Positions 1-8,624 of a stretch of DNA of 64,000 nt are shown here, piece after piece; position 1 is the stretch's first letter, and every line of letters starts with the position of its first letter. Both the position numbers and the translations under genes were made by a program. Source of the stretch: JABDMH01 sp965222645. Its GTDB lineage: Bacteria; Bacteroidota; Bacteroidia; Chitinophagales; Saprospiraceae. The notes under the pieces are model-generated. The model was not told the origin of the DNA. It ran no database searches and worked only from the letters and a program-made list of their open reading frames with translations. The stretch spans positions 3,844,001 through 3,908,000 of the forward strand of contig OZ244968.1 of NCBI GenBank assembly GCA_965222645.1, given 5' to 3'.

Positions 1-1
1 C

Positions 2-559
2 AGTTTAGACGAATGCACAACCACCGATACCCTAAGACTGTACTATCATAAGACACCGGCTTTTGATCTTGGACCAGATACGGTGATTTGTGATGATAAA
101 TTTCTCCTTTTGTCTTCCGGAACACAGGGGGCAAGGCATATTTGGAGCACAGGTGACAGTACAAGTGAAATTACGGTGTCAAAACCAGGCATGTACCGGT
201 TGACGATTGACGATGGTCTTTGTATGAGTTCCGATTCTATCTCAGTGAGTCATAAATCCTGCGTGTATTTTGAACTTTATGTACCCAACGCCTTTACACC
301 CAACGAAGATGGGATCAATGATCACTTCGAAATATTTGTCCCACCTGGAATAGACGTTACAGCGTATTCGATGTTGATCTTCAACCGGTGGGGTAGTTTG
401 GTCTTTGAGTCTAGGTCTGTGGATAGATCCTGGGATGGAAAAATCGATGGGCAAATCATGGCTCCGGGGATCTATATCTATTCGCTGGAATTATCTTATC
501 TCGATGACGATGGGCCGGGGAGAAAAAATACTGCAGGTGAAATAGTTCTCGTACGTTAA
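2..559 (+). CDS. T9SS type B sorting-domain surface protein (3' end only)
   Basis: The reading frame is open from the left edge, so this is the C-terminal 185 residues of a longer secreted protein. The first part looks like an Ig/PKD-type beta-sandwich (GPDTVICDD start, W-S-T-G-D-S core). The last 90 residues match the gliding motility-associated C-terminal (type B) domain: PNAFTPNEDGINDHF, then IFNRWGSLVFE, then SWDG, APGIYIY and a final EIVLVR strand. In this family the domain directs export through the type IX system and is removed or anchored at the cell surface. The cargo function lies outside the window. The complete sprA translocon gene near the right edge fits this export route. Confidence 0.88.
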   Translation, partial: SLDECTTTDTLRLYYHKTPAFDLGPDTVICDDKFLLLSSGTQGARHIWSTGDSTSEITVSKPGMYRLTIDDGLCMSSDSISVSHKSCVYFELYVPNAFTPNEDGINDHFEIFVPPGIDVTAYSMLIFNRWGSLVFESRSVDRSWDGKIDGQIMAPGIYIYSLELSYLDDDGPGRKNTAGEIVLVR

Positions 560-562
560 TGG

Positions 563-581
563 AAGTGACGAGATCACTTTT
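563..581 (+). terminator. weak hairpin after the T9SS cargo gene
   Basis: AAGTGA (563-568) and TCACTT (574-579) form a 6-bp stem with a 5-nt loop, followed by two T. An alternative overlapping pairing is CGAGAT with ATCTCG. It sits 4 bp after the stop codon, where a terminator would be expected, but the T tract is short. Confidence 0.3.
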
Positions 582-641
582 GACGAATCTCGGAGAAAAG
601 CCATCTGAGAATAGTGACTATGGGTCCTTTTGAAATGACCA

Positions 642-1403
642 CTATGAAGTTTCTGATTTTGACCTTTCAAACATGCGGAATTTAAATACGCCCAGGCGTT
701 GTAAAAAATGCATTGCGCTCACCCGTACTACACCCATTCCATATTTTACGCTTCTCGAAAAGTTAATGCTCGAAGAATCTGCGTCGTAATGGGCCGGACA
801 ACTTATTTCTCCAATACCGTATCCCTGATAAATGATTTGTGCCAGCAACTCGTTGTCAAAGATAAAATCATCAGAATTATCCATAAAATTGATATTGCGC
901 AGCACAGAGTGATGATAAGCGCGGTATCCCGTATGATACTCTGATAGTTTGTGACCACAGAGTATATTCTGAATAAATGTCAACGCCCGGTTTGCAACGT
1001 ACTTGTACCTGGGCATGCCTCCTCTTATGGCCCCGACACCCAAAATTCGGGATCCCAAGACTACCTTAAACAGGTTCTCCCCCAAAAGACTTACCATAGA
1101 TGCGATTAATTTCGGAGTGTACTGATAGTCCGGGTGGAGCATGATAATGATGTCGCCACGTAATTTAAGAGCATATTCATACAGTGATTTTTGATTTGCT
1201 CCATATCCTCGGTTTTCATTATGCTGCACGATATGCTCAATCCCTAATCGCTTAGCGATTTTTGTAGTATCGTCAGAACTGGCATCGTCGCAGAGTATGA
1301 TCACATCCACAATATGGTGGGGAATCTCGTGGTAAGTAGCTTCCAGGGTTTTGGCTGCGTTATAGGCAGGAAGTACAACGATTATTTTTTGATCGAGATA
1401 CAT
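642..1403 (-). CDS. family 2 glycosyltransferase (dolichyl-phosphate mannosyltransferase-like)
   Basis: A 253-residue soluble GT-A glycosyltransferase. Visible marks are the N-terminal nucleotide-binding strand VVLPAYNAAKTLEATY, the acidic DDASSDDTT loop, and HPDYQYTP in the place of the DxD metal and sugar-nucleotide site. This pattern is typical of DPM1/DPG-synthase-like enzymes that put a sugar on a polyprenyl phosphate or glycan acceptor. The donor and acceptor cannot be read from sequence. The ATG at 1403 is chosen; an upstream in-frame TTG would add six residues. There is no obvious operon partner: DUF5606 lies 119 bp upstream on the same strand. Confidence 0.85.
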   Translation of the reverse strand: MYLDQKIIVVLPAYNAAKTLEATYHEIPHHIVDVIILCDDASSDDTTKIAKRLGIEHIVQHNENRGYGANQKSLYEYALKLRGDIIIMLHPDYQYTPKLIASMVSLLGENLFKVVLGSRILGVGAIRGGMPRYKYVANRALTFIQNILCGHKLSEYHTGYRAYHHSVLRNINFMDNSDDFIFDNELLAQIIYQGYGIGEISCPAHYDADSSSINFSRSVKYGMGVVRVSAMHFLQRLGVFKFRMFERSKSETS

Positions 1404-1522
1404 TGCAGCGAAGATCAACAAGATTCTTTAGAAAGAAAAATACATAGATGATCCTTGTAGATACAAACTATTTATTCAAGAAAAAAATGAAAACCAAATC
1501 CCTAGATTTCACCTCTCATGGA

Positions 1523-1924
1523 TTATTCTTCTTCATCTGAATCTGTAAACAAATCCCTGTCCTTTATGAATGCGTACCATTTTATTATCTTTTTTATATC
1601 CTTGGGAAATACGCGGTTCTGATCGTGATCAGGAATAATTTTTGTGAAATATTCTCGCAGGTCATCCGGTGAGGCATTTGCATCAATGATTGGAGTAGTA
1701 TCTATGCTTGCATGAATTTTCTTTAATACATCGGTAAGCGAAACGGAGTCCGTGTTGGTGAAAATAGAAATAGTCTCAAGCGGTGAAAACTGATGTCTTC
1801 GACTGGGAATAAACCTGCGTTTCCCAGAATCGAGCTCTTCCACAATCATACCATTTGGACGGCTGCCCACCATTTTGAAAAGACCCGACATCCCACTAAT
1901 CGCAACAAGATCTTCTAGTTTCAT
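1523..1924 (-). CDS. DUF5606 domain protein
   Basis: A 133-residue acidic protein of a family widespread in Bacteroidota and of unknown function. The N-terminal half has the family look: LEDLVAISGMSGLFKMV, then GMIVEELDSGKRRFIP, then LETISIFT. The C-terminal half is a helical segment containing an IIKWYAFIKDR stretch and ends in an acidic DSDEEE tail. No catalytic motif is visible. It starts at an ATG, 60 bp from the stop of the E1 fusion gene upstream on the same strand, so the two may be co-transcribed. Family recognition is from memory. Confidence 0.8.
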   Translation of the reverse strand: MKLEDLVAISGMSGLFKMVGSRPNGMIVEELDSGKRRFIPSRRHQFSPLETISIFTNTDSVSLTDVLKKIHASIDTTPIIDANASPDDLREYFTKIIPDHDQNRVFPKDIKKIIKWYAFIKDRDLFTDSDEEE

Positions 1925-1984
1925 TTCTTATTTGTTTCTTTGCTTCCATTCGACGATTGAAAAAAAAGGAATTTATGAAATTTA

Positions 1985-3988
1985 TTAATAGGCGATCAAG
2001 TCCTTAAGTTTTTTGGTAAAACGGTCTGCCGGCAGAAATATTTTTTCCAGTGATGCTGCAAAAGGGACGGGGGTATCTAAAGCTCCACAACGCACTATAG
2101 GAGCATCGAGCAAGTCGAAGTAATGCTCTGAAATATGAGCTGCAATTTCCCCACCAATTCCTCCGGTAAGCGTTGCCTCGTGCAGAATGATCACCTTACC
2201 TGTCTTTTCGAGACTTTCTCTGATTCTTCGATAATCGATGGGCATCAAAGTACGCAAATCTATTATCTCAGCACCAATATGCTCGTTTTCCAAAGTATTT
2301 TTTGCCCATTGCACCCCAAGGCCGTAAGTAATTATTGTTGCTGCATCGCCGTTGCTGATGATCTGAGCCTTTCCCATTGGAATGGTGTAAGGATCATCGG
2401 GTACTACTTCAGTATTGCTCCGGTATAAATATTTGTGTTCGAAAAACATGACTGGATTCGGATCTTGAATTGCGGCAAGTAAGAGTCCCTTTGCATCATA
2501 CGCATTCGAGGGGTACACGATCTTTAGACCAGGAATGTGAGAAAACCAGGCTTCTGTACTCTGCGAATGAAAGGGACCGGCACCTACATTCGCTCCTGTA
2601 GGCATTCTGATCACCAGTTGAGGAGCGTGACCCCAGCGATAATGCATCTTGGCCAGATTATTGGCTATCTGATTGAATCCGCATGTGACAAAATCAGAAA
2701 ATTGCATTTCGATAATCGAATTAAATCCTTCAAAAGATAATCCTATTCCAGCGCCAATTACGGCACTTTCGCATAATGGAGTGTTTCGCACCCTTTCGGG
2801 GCCATATTTTTCTACCAGACCTTCGGTAATTTTAAATACACCACCGTACTCTGCTATGTCCTGCCCCATTATGATAAGTCTCTCATCTCCCTCCATAGCC
2901 TGATCGATTGCCTCCTTAACGGCATCTACAAATCTGAGAGTTCGGTCAGTTTTCCCCACCGGTCCTGATGAGGTATTATTAATAGCGGGTGCGAAGATGG
3001 AGCGTTCCTCTTTTTGTTGAGAAGATATTATTTCCTCTTCTGCAAAGGCTTTTACGACAGATTTATTAATATGCCGTTTGAGATTTGCCGTTGTCTTTTC
3101 TATTAATTCTTTATTAATTACCTTTTCTGACAACAGGTATTTCTCAAATGTTCTCACGGGATCTTTTTCAGACCATTTTTCCAGCAATACCGGAGACACA
3201 TATTTTGTCCCCGATGCTTCTTCATGACCTCTCATTCTGAAGGTCATACATTCCAGTAACACAGGATGAGGCTTAGCTCTTATTTGCTTGGCCATTTTCT
3301 GTACAGTTCGGTGCACATCCAGTACATTATTGCCATCAATGGTAAGGGCTTTCATCCCATAGCCTTTTCCCTTGTCCGCGAGATTTTTACAGGCATATTG
3401 TTGAGATGTCGGGGTACTTAGTGCGTATCCATTATTTTCGATAACAAAAATGACGGGAAGTTTCCAGACTGCAGCCAGATTTAGCGCTTCGTGAAACTCA
3501 CCTTCACTTGTGCCTCCCTCACCGGTGAAGGCCACGGTAACTTTTGACTTTGCGTCCAGCTTGTATGCAAGACCTACTCCAGCTCCCAGTGAAAGCTGGG
3601 GACCCAGGTGAGATATCATGCCCACAATATGATGCTCCAGGCTGCCAAAATGGAATGAACGGTCTCGACCATTTGTGAATCCTGAAGAGTTACCTTGCCA
3701 TTGAGCAAGCAGCCTTGGTAGTGGCACAACCCTTGTCGTAAACACACCGAGATTTCTGTGCATTGGAAAGATCATCTCATCCTCTTTGAGGGCCATAGCG
3801 ATGCCAACCGAAATAGCTTCCTGTCCGATACCCGAAAACCACTTGCTGATGCGACCCTGGCGGAGCAGCTTTAGCATTTTCTCCTCGATAAGGCGCGGAT
3901 ACAACATGCCGCTATAAAGTGAGATGAGCATCTCATTGCTATAGGACTTGCGATCGAATATAGTAGGCGGTATGTTTTCGGCTTTCAT
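1985..3988 (-). CDS. 2-oxoacid dehydrogenase E1, fused alpha and beta subunits
   Basis: A 667-residue thiamine-diphosphate enzyme with both E1 subunits in one chain. Residues about 1-330 are the alpha part: TPP/Mg site beginning FTGEGGTSEGEFHEA near residue 155 and ending in IENNGYA. Residues about 350-667 are the beta part: GQDIAEYGG, then FEGFNSIIEMQFSDF, then GGIGGEIAAH. It would decarboxylate a 2-oxo acid (branched-chain 2-oxoisovalerate or pyruvate) and pass the acyl group to the lipoyl domain of E2. No E2 or E3 gene is in the window, so the substrate is undecided. Fused E1 is common in Bacteroidota. The ATG is at 3988. Confidence 0.9.
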   Translation of the reverse strand: MKAENIPPTIFDRKSYSNEMLISLYSGMLYPRLIEEKMLKLLRQGRISKWFSGIGQEAISVGIAMALKEDEMIFPMHRNLGVFTTRVVPLPRLLAQWQGNSSGFTNGRDRSFHFGSLEHHIVGMISHLGPQLSLGAGVGLAYKLDAKSKVTVAFTGEGGTSEGEFHEALNLAAVWKLPVIFVIENNGYALSTPTSQQYACKNLADKGKGYGMKALTIDGNNVLDVHRTVQKMAKQIRAKPHPVLLECMTFRMRGHEEASGTKYVSPVLLEKWSEKDPVRTFEKYLLSEKVINKELIEKTTANLKRHINKSVVKAFAEEEIISSQQKEERSIFAPAINNTSSGPVGKTDRTLRFVDAVKEAIDQAMEGDERLIIMGQDIAEYGGVFKITEGLVEKYGPERVRNTPLCESAVIGAGIGLSFEGFNSIIEMQFSDFVTCGFNQIANNLAKMHYRWGHAPQLVIRMPTGANVGAGPFHSQSTEAWFSHIPGLKIVYPSNAYDAKGLLLAAIQDPNPVMFFEHKYLYRSNTEVVPDDPYTIPMGKAQIISNGDAATIITYGLGVQWAKNTLENEHIGAEIIDLRTLMPIDYRRIRESLEKTGKVIILHEATLTGGIGGEIAAHISEHYFDLLDAPIVRCGALDTPVPFAASLEKIFLPADRFTKKLKDLIAY

Positions 3989-4172
3989 CTTTACTTAACT
4001 CCGCTAATAAAGATATATTATTGCTAAAAGTGCAATGCCGGGCAATGAAGATTTGTAAAATGTGTTGTGAATCTTGCTTGAAATTCGGGGACTTCCCTCC
4101 ATGTCTGTGACTAAAAGTGGTGAGATAAAAAGAATTCATGGTTTTCCCTCTCGGAAGATAATGATGACAATC

Positions 4173-4907
4173 TTAAACTGATCCATAATCTGTTCTTTTG
4201 GCGATTACAATAAATATTGCATCTCTTTCAATGAGTTTTTGTATTCGAAACCCGAATAAGGTTAGAAAGAGCCGCACTTCATCCTTTGTAAATGAACGCA
4301 AGATCGATTTGTCTTGTACAATTTTTGCCTTTTTATCTTTCTCCCTGATGTAGTATGTCGCATCCCAATTTTCAGTCCAGCCATTTTTTAGATGAGGAGT
4401 TTTCACACTTACTCGCTTGTATTTTGTCCCTTTGTATTCTGCTTCATGTACAAATCTTTTTTTCTTCAAGCTGATGATTTTTTCAGCATTAAAACAGTCG
4501 AAAACAAATATCCCTTCTTTTTTTAATGTGCGGTGAATCGACTTCAGAGCCTCCTGCACGTCAGCGTTAGTGATTAGGTATGCAATACTCCGGCCGGGAA
4601 TGATCACCGAATCATATCGTTGTTCAAGGTCCATTTTTCTCATGTCACCAAGTATAAATTCAGCTTTCGGAGCTACTTCTTTGGCTATCTTCAACATGTT
4701 TTTTGACAAATCCATCCCCGTATATTGATAGTCTGTCGCTTCAAAATGGGATGCCAGGATTCCACTACCACATCCGATCTCCAAAACAGATTTGCAGTTA
4801 TTGCGCTTTAAAATCTTATCGTAAAATTCAAATTCCTTTTTATAGTCAAATATGCTTTGGTACATTTCATGATAAACGATTGCTAATTCTGAATACAGTT
4901 TTGACAT
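4173..4907 (-). CDS. class I SAM-dependent methyltransferase
   Basis: A 244-residue Rossmann-fold methyltransferase. Motif I is VLEIGCGSG at residues 41-49, followed by the acidic strand-2 end (YTGMDLS) and the motif II/III region RYDSVIIPGRSIAYL. The C-terminal part has a TENWDATYYI strand seen in small-molecule methyltransferases of the methyltransf_25/11 type. The methyl acceptor cannot be deduced. The gene stands alone between recO and the E1 fusion, about 130-185 bp from each, on the same strand. Confidence 0.85.
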   Translation of the reverse strand: MSKLYSELAIVYHEMYQSIFDYKKEFEFYDKILKRNNCKSVLEIGCGSGILASHFEATDYQYTGMDLSKNMLKIAKEVAPKAEFILGDMRKMDLEQRYDSVIIPGRSIAYLITNADVQEALKSIHRTLKKEGIFVFDCFNAEKIISLKKKRFVHEAEYKGTKYKRVSVKTPHLKNGWTENWDATYYIREKDKKAKIVQDKSILRSFTKDEVRLFLTLFGFRIQKLIERDAIFIVIAKRTDYGSV

Positions 4908-5036
4908 GGTGATTTATAACTTCATTTTTATAATGGTACATGAATCCCGAGGACTCTCGACCCTCTATCTCACTATGTGCCGGAAACAGATAGAGTCGCA
5001 TTTGTGATTCTGAACATTCTTCTGTTTCGATTAAGC

Positions 5037-5759
5037 TCAGTTAAATACTTCAGCCAGCACTTTATGGGTTTTGACTTCGGGAAAACGATCGAGGTGAAAA
5101 CGATAGAAATTAAGAATGTCATGCAAAAGGTGTCTTCTGTCTTCCCTGCCCAGAACGATTTTCGAATTGTTATCGAGATTAGATCGAAGGCATGAAGATA
5201 GAAGTTGGCTTCTGGATTTACTCAAAGTGAAGGCGGGATGCGCCAGGGCCACAAATCTTCCTCTAAACAAGTCGAAATATGGAAATTCACTACTCCATTT
5301 TCCCTCTGGCCTGAAACCTAAAAAATGAGTAAATTCCAACAGAAATATCAAATGAAAATTCCGGATATCCTGCTTTGTGGTATCGAGATGTAAAAAGCTA
5401 TTATGAATGAATTGATAAAGTAAGGGATTGGCCTCATGACCTTTTATTACTTTTTGGATTATTTCGGTCATAAATAGGGCAATGCTACTGCGATAAATGT
5501 CGAAGGGGATCGATTGATAATGATGGGTGAGCCGGGCTTCCTTGATCCTGCATAAACTATCGTTTTTCTTGACATACGCGACGACCTCAATCCACTGCAT
5601 AAGTTGAAACAGGGATGCCGGCATTTTGCTCTTTGGTTTTCTGGCACCATTTACAATAAAGCTCAGTAATCCATATTGTGATGTGTACAAATCCAGTATA
5701 AGACTGGTCTCCCTGTATTTTACAGATCTTATTACAATTCCATTTATTTTTTGGATCAT
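5037..5759 (-). CDS. recO: DNA repair protein RecO
   Basis: A 240-residue recombination mediator that, with RecR, loads RecA on SSB-coated DNA in the RecF pathway and anneals single strands. The N-terminal OB fold is clear: KINGIVIRSVKYRETSLIL, then YGLLSFIVNGARKPKSK. The rest is the helical RecO C-domain with the family segment FLLEFTHFLGFRPEG. The Cys4 zinc cluster present in some RecO proteins is not visible, as is usual for this phylum. It lies 18 bp after a small conserved gene that itself overlaps the GH3 gene, so all three probably form one transcript. Confidence 0.9.
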   Translation of the reverse strand: MIQKINGIVIRSVKYRETSLILDLYTSQYGLLSFIVNGARKPKSKMPASLFQLMQWIEVVAYVKKNDSLCRIKEARLTHHYQSIPFDIYRSSIALFMTEIIQKVIKGHEANPLLYQFIHNSFLHLDTTKQDIRNFHLIFLLEFTHFLGFRPEGKWSSEFPYFDLFRGRFVALAHPAFTLSKSRSQLLSSCLRSNLDNNSKIVLGREDRRHLLHDILNFYRFHLDRFPEVKTHKVLAEVFN

Positions 5760-5777
5760 CCAGGTCAGGTTGCTAGT

Positions 5778-6086
5778 CTAGAAATTCATCCAATCTGGCA
5801 GGGGATCGCTTTTATAAAGTTTCTTCGTAATGTTACGCTGCTTTTGTCGCTCAATGATCAGTTTTGCCAGTCCCAGTGATGGAGGATCCGGGTTTCCCGG
5901 GCTGAGAACTTTTCTGATTTTTGATTCGGATATATCCAATCGATACATCATGCTCATCAGAGATTCAAAATTAGAGCGCATAAGTTGGTCGATTCTCAGC
6001 GCGAGAAATTTTGCTACCTCCTCATCATCCTTAGCACTTATTTCAGGTGGAATTAATTTAGAGAAATCGTCGTATTGTTTTTTCAT
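5778..6086 (-). CDS. small conserved protein coupled to GH3
   Basis: A 102-residue, highly charged, probably helical protein. Its ATG overlaps the stop of the GH3-type gene by 4 bp (ATGA), which implies translational coupling, and recO follows 18 bp later. The segment SMMYRLDISESKIRKVL followed by LAKLIIERQKQRN resembles small Bacteroidota proteins I have seen without an assigned function. There are no cysteines, membrane segments or catalytic motifs. A regulator or accessory factor is possible but not shown. Confidence 0.7.
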   Translation of the reverse strand: MKKQYDDFSKLIPPEISAKDDEEVAKFLALRIDQLMRSNFESLMSMMYRLDISESKIRKVLSPGNPDPPSLGLAKLIIERQKQRNITKKLYKSDPLPDWMNF

Positions 6087-7615
6087 AGTAACGCTTCCTC
6101 ATTGAGCATTGAAAGCACATCTTCAATGTTTTTTCTGTCATTAGAGAGTCTGGGAACTTTTATTTGGACTCCGATTTTTCCATTCTTGCGAAGCCATTTT
6201 TCAAAAGTTGTTCTTGGCACCTTTATTATTTCTAAACGCTTAAGTGCCAAATCCTGATACCTCTTTGCTTCGTAATCAGAATTTATATTTTGCAATGATC
6301 GGTCAAGGACATTAGCAAACACATCGAGATCTGGAACTGGTCCATCAAATTCGACAAGCCATTGATGACATCCCTGATCCTCAGTACTCAGATATACGGG
6401 AGCTACCATGTAGTCCCTGATTTTTACGTCGAGTGCCGAGCAAGTATCACTGATGGCTTGATCGGTATTGGAGACCATGACTTCTTCGCCGAAGGCATTG
6501 ATGTAGTGTTTTGTACGACCGGTGATAACGAGCTTATATGGATCTTTACTGGTAAATCTGACCGTATCTCCTGGTAAATATCTCCACAACCCCGCATTGG
6601 TTGAAATTACCATTGCGTAATTTTTTCCTACCTCCACTTCGCTTAGTGGAATTGCAAAATATGGATCCTGTTCGAATTCATCAATCGGTACAAATTCATA
6701 AAAAATACCACAGTCGGGAAAGAGTAAAAGGTCGTGATTTCTGAAATCATTTTGACATGCGAAATATCCTTCCGAGGCATTGTAAATTTCTTGATAAATA
6801 AAATCTCTCTTTGGGATCAATTGTTCAAATTGATTTCGATAGGGTTTAAAATTCACTCCTCCATGTACATAGACCTGGAGATGCGGCCATACTTCCAGCA
6901 GGTGGGACTTTCCGGTGATTTCGAGAATTCGCTTAAACAGTACAATATTCCAGGTGGGTACACCACCGATCGACCCAATATCACGATCACGACTTGCGAG
7001 CTGTGCTGTCCGTTCTATTTTTTTATCCCATTTTTTCATGAACGCCGTCTCAAAATCCGGCGAGTAGAACGGTCTTCCGACCAGAGGCATCTCATGAATT
7101 AAGATGGCTGAAATATCTCCAAAGCGTGTTTGAGGATACGGTTTAAATTCATTTAAAGTGCCACCAATGACCAGATTGTTGTATTCGAATATTTTTGCCG
7201 TTGGAAAATTGTGGTACAGCACAGACAGGGCATCCCAAAAACCTTTGACATGACAGTGTTTTAAATTCTGCTTGCTGATGGGTATGAATTTACTCTTGTC
7301 GCTTGTAGTCCCGGATGACTTTGCATACCAACTCACCCTCCCTGGCCACAAAACATCATGTTGGCCGTGCATCATGCGAGCAATCTGTTTTTTGATATCG
7401 TCGTAGACACAAAGTGGAACCCGCTTCCTAAACTGGCCGTAGTTTCTTAATCTATTAAAGTGATATTTTTTTCCGATCTCAGTATCACTTGCACTAAATA
7501 GCAGATTCTCCAAGACATCGGCCTGATAAATATGTGGATGCCGAAAGCTATGTTCGATTTTTTTGTATAGAGTCTTGAGATAAATTCTAATTGTGGTATT
7601 TACGATACTTCTCAT
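6083..7615 (-). CDS. GH3-family acyl-amido synthetase
   Basis: A 510-residue member of the GH3 auxin-responsive-promoter family of acyl-adenylate-forming enzymes. In plants the family adenylates acids such as indole acetate or jasmonate and conjugates them to amino acids. Motif 1 (ATP phosphate loop) is SSGTTSDKSKFIPIS near residue 100. Motif 2 is seen around YNASEGYFACQ, and motif 3 around LWRYLPGDTVRFTS. An adenylate-domain C-terminal lysine region (PRTTFEKWLRKNGKIG) is present. Bacterial substrates are unknown. It is the first gene of a probable operon with the 102-residue protein and recO. The start is an ATG. Confidence 0.88.
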   Translation of the reverse strand: MRSIVNTTIRIYLKTLYKKIEHSFRHPHIYQADVLENLLFSASDTEIGKKYHFNRLRNYGQFRKRVPLCVYDDIKKQIARMMHGQHDVLWPGRVSWYAKSSGTTSDKSKFIPISKQNLKHCHVKGFWDALSVLYHNFPTAKIFEYNNLVIGGTLNEFKPYPQTRFGDISAILIHEMPLVGRPFYSPDFETAFMKKWDKKIERTAQLASRDRDIGSIGGVPTWNIVLFKRILEITGKSHLLEVWPHLQVYVHGGVNFKPYRNQFEQLIPKRDFIYQEIYNASEGYFACQNDFRNHDLLLFPDCGIFYEFVPIDEFEQDPYFAIPLSEVEVGKNYAMVISTNAGLWRYLPGDTVRFTSKDPYKLVITGRTKHYINAFGEEVMVSNTDQAISDTCSALDVKIRDYMVAPVYLSTEDQGCHQWLVEFDGPVPDLDVFANVLDRSLQNINSDYEAKRYQDLALKRLEIIKVPRTTFEKWLRKNGKIGVQIKVPRLSNDRKNIEDVLSMLNEEALL

Positions 7616-7761
7616 CAGGCTATCTTCAAATGGCTGTCGTTATCAATATTTAAGATACTAAAAATAACCACTACTCGATCAAAATATACGTTTAGTTTTG
7701 CCTAGTTTCTTTTGAGCACGAGCACCGTTGTTAAAAGTCAAACGGGCTGCTTCTATATTTT

Positions 7762-8616
7762 TCAATGCGCGTCACCGGACCTGACCTCGTAGTTATAACT
7801 ATATGGTAAATCGATCTCTTTTGGGGGCCAGAATTTCTTGAGAATCAGTACTACACCGACAATCGCAAGTGACGTAATTAAGAATGAAGGCCACATCTCG
7901 ACCAAATCATCCGGCTCAGAATAGCTGAATGAGGAGGGTTCGAGGGCCGCCCAAATCACGGCGAAGAGATTGTTGGCAATATGGATAAACACAGGCACCC
8001 ATAAATTCTTTGTTTGGAGATAAACTATGCACATTGCTATTCCAAAGATTATTGCTGTCAAGAGTGTTTCGCCATGAAGCATCCCAAATAGAACAGATGA
8101 AGTCAGGACAGCTTTATTTAGACCAAACTTCTTTGCCAGACGCTCCAAGAGGAGACCCCGAAAAACGAGCTCCTCCATGAGCGGACCTACAATTACGGCG
8201 AGCATAAATGTGAGAACATGGATACTGCCTGACTGACCATCCGGAAAAATGGGCTCTGAGATCGCTTCGTTCACATATTCCGGATAAAACTGAGACAGAG
8301 TAATTAAGGATAAACCATCAAGGCCGTATGAACAAAGCAATATCAATAACCAGAGAAGCATCAATATCCAAAGCCTAAAAGGGAGTAAACGCTTGTTAAA
8401 AAAATACTGAACAGGTAAATTTAAACTCAGGTGCTTCCATAAAAACCAAATCAATGGGAGAAATGCGAGCAGTTGCAAGATTAATCCTCCACTTATCGAA
8501 TCGAGATTGGGGCTGCCACCTGCAGCAAGGAAAACCATTATGACAAAGACAACCGCACCGAAAATCATCCACATTGCAAAATATCGAATGACGGGACGGT
8601 TAAATGAATTATGCAT
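7762..8616 (-). CDS. CPBP-family intramembrane glutamic protease
   Basis: A 284-residue polytopic membrane protein with about seven to eight hydrophobic segments. The Abi/CPBP (Rce1-like) active-site motifs are intact: EELVFRG with E148, E149 and R153; MLHGE with H181; and FIHIANN with H212 and N216. Family members cleave prenylated or small peptides inside the membrane, and many are linked to peptide maturation or immunity. The substrate is unknown here, and no small peptide gene is seen next to it. It starts 8 bp after the uvrA stop, so it is likely co-transcribed with uvrA. Confidence 0.88.
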   Translation of the reverse strand: MHNSFNRPVIRYFAMWMIFGAVVFVIMVFLAAGGSPNLDSISGGLILQLLAFLPLIWFLWKHLSLNLPVQYFFNKRLLPFRLWILMLLWLLILLCSYGLDGLSLITLSQFYPEYVNEAISEPIFPDGQSGSIHVLTFMLAVIVGPLMEELVFRGLLLERLAKKFGLNKAVLTSSVLFGMLHGETLLTAIIFGIAMCIVYLQTKNLWVPVFIHIANNLFAVIWAALEPSSFSYSEPDDLVEMWPSFLITSLAIVGVVLILKKFWPPKEIDLPYSYNYEVRSGDAH

Positions 8617-8624
8617 ATTAGTCG

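Noticed and set aside
3939..4139. A 66-codon minus-strand frame before the E1 fusion
   Set aside because: It overlaps the start of the E1 gene in another frame and shows no conserved pattern.
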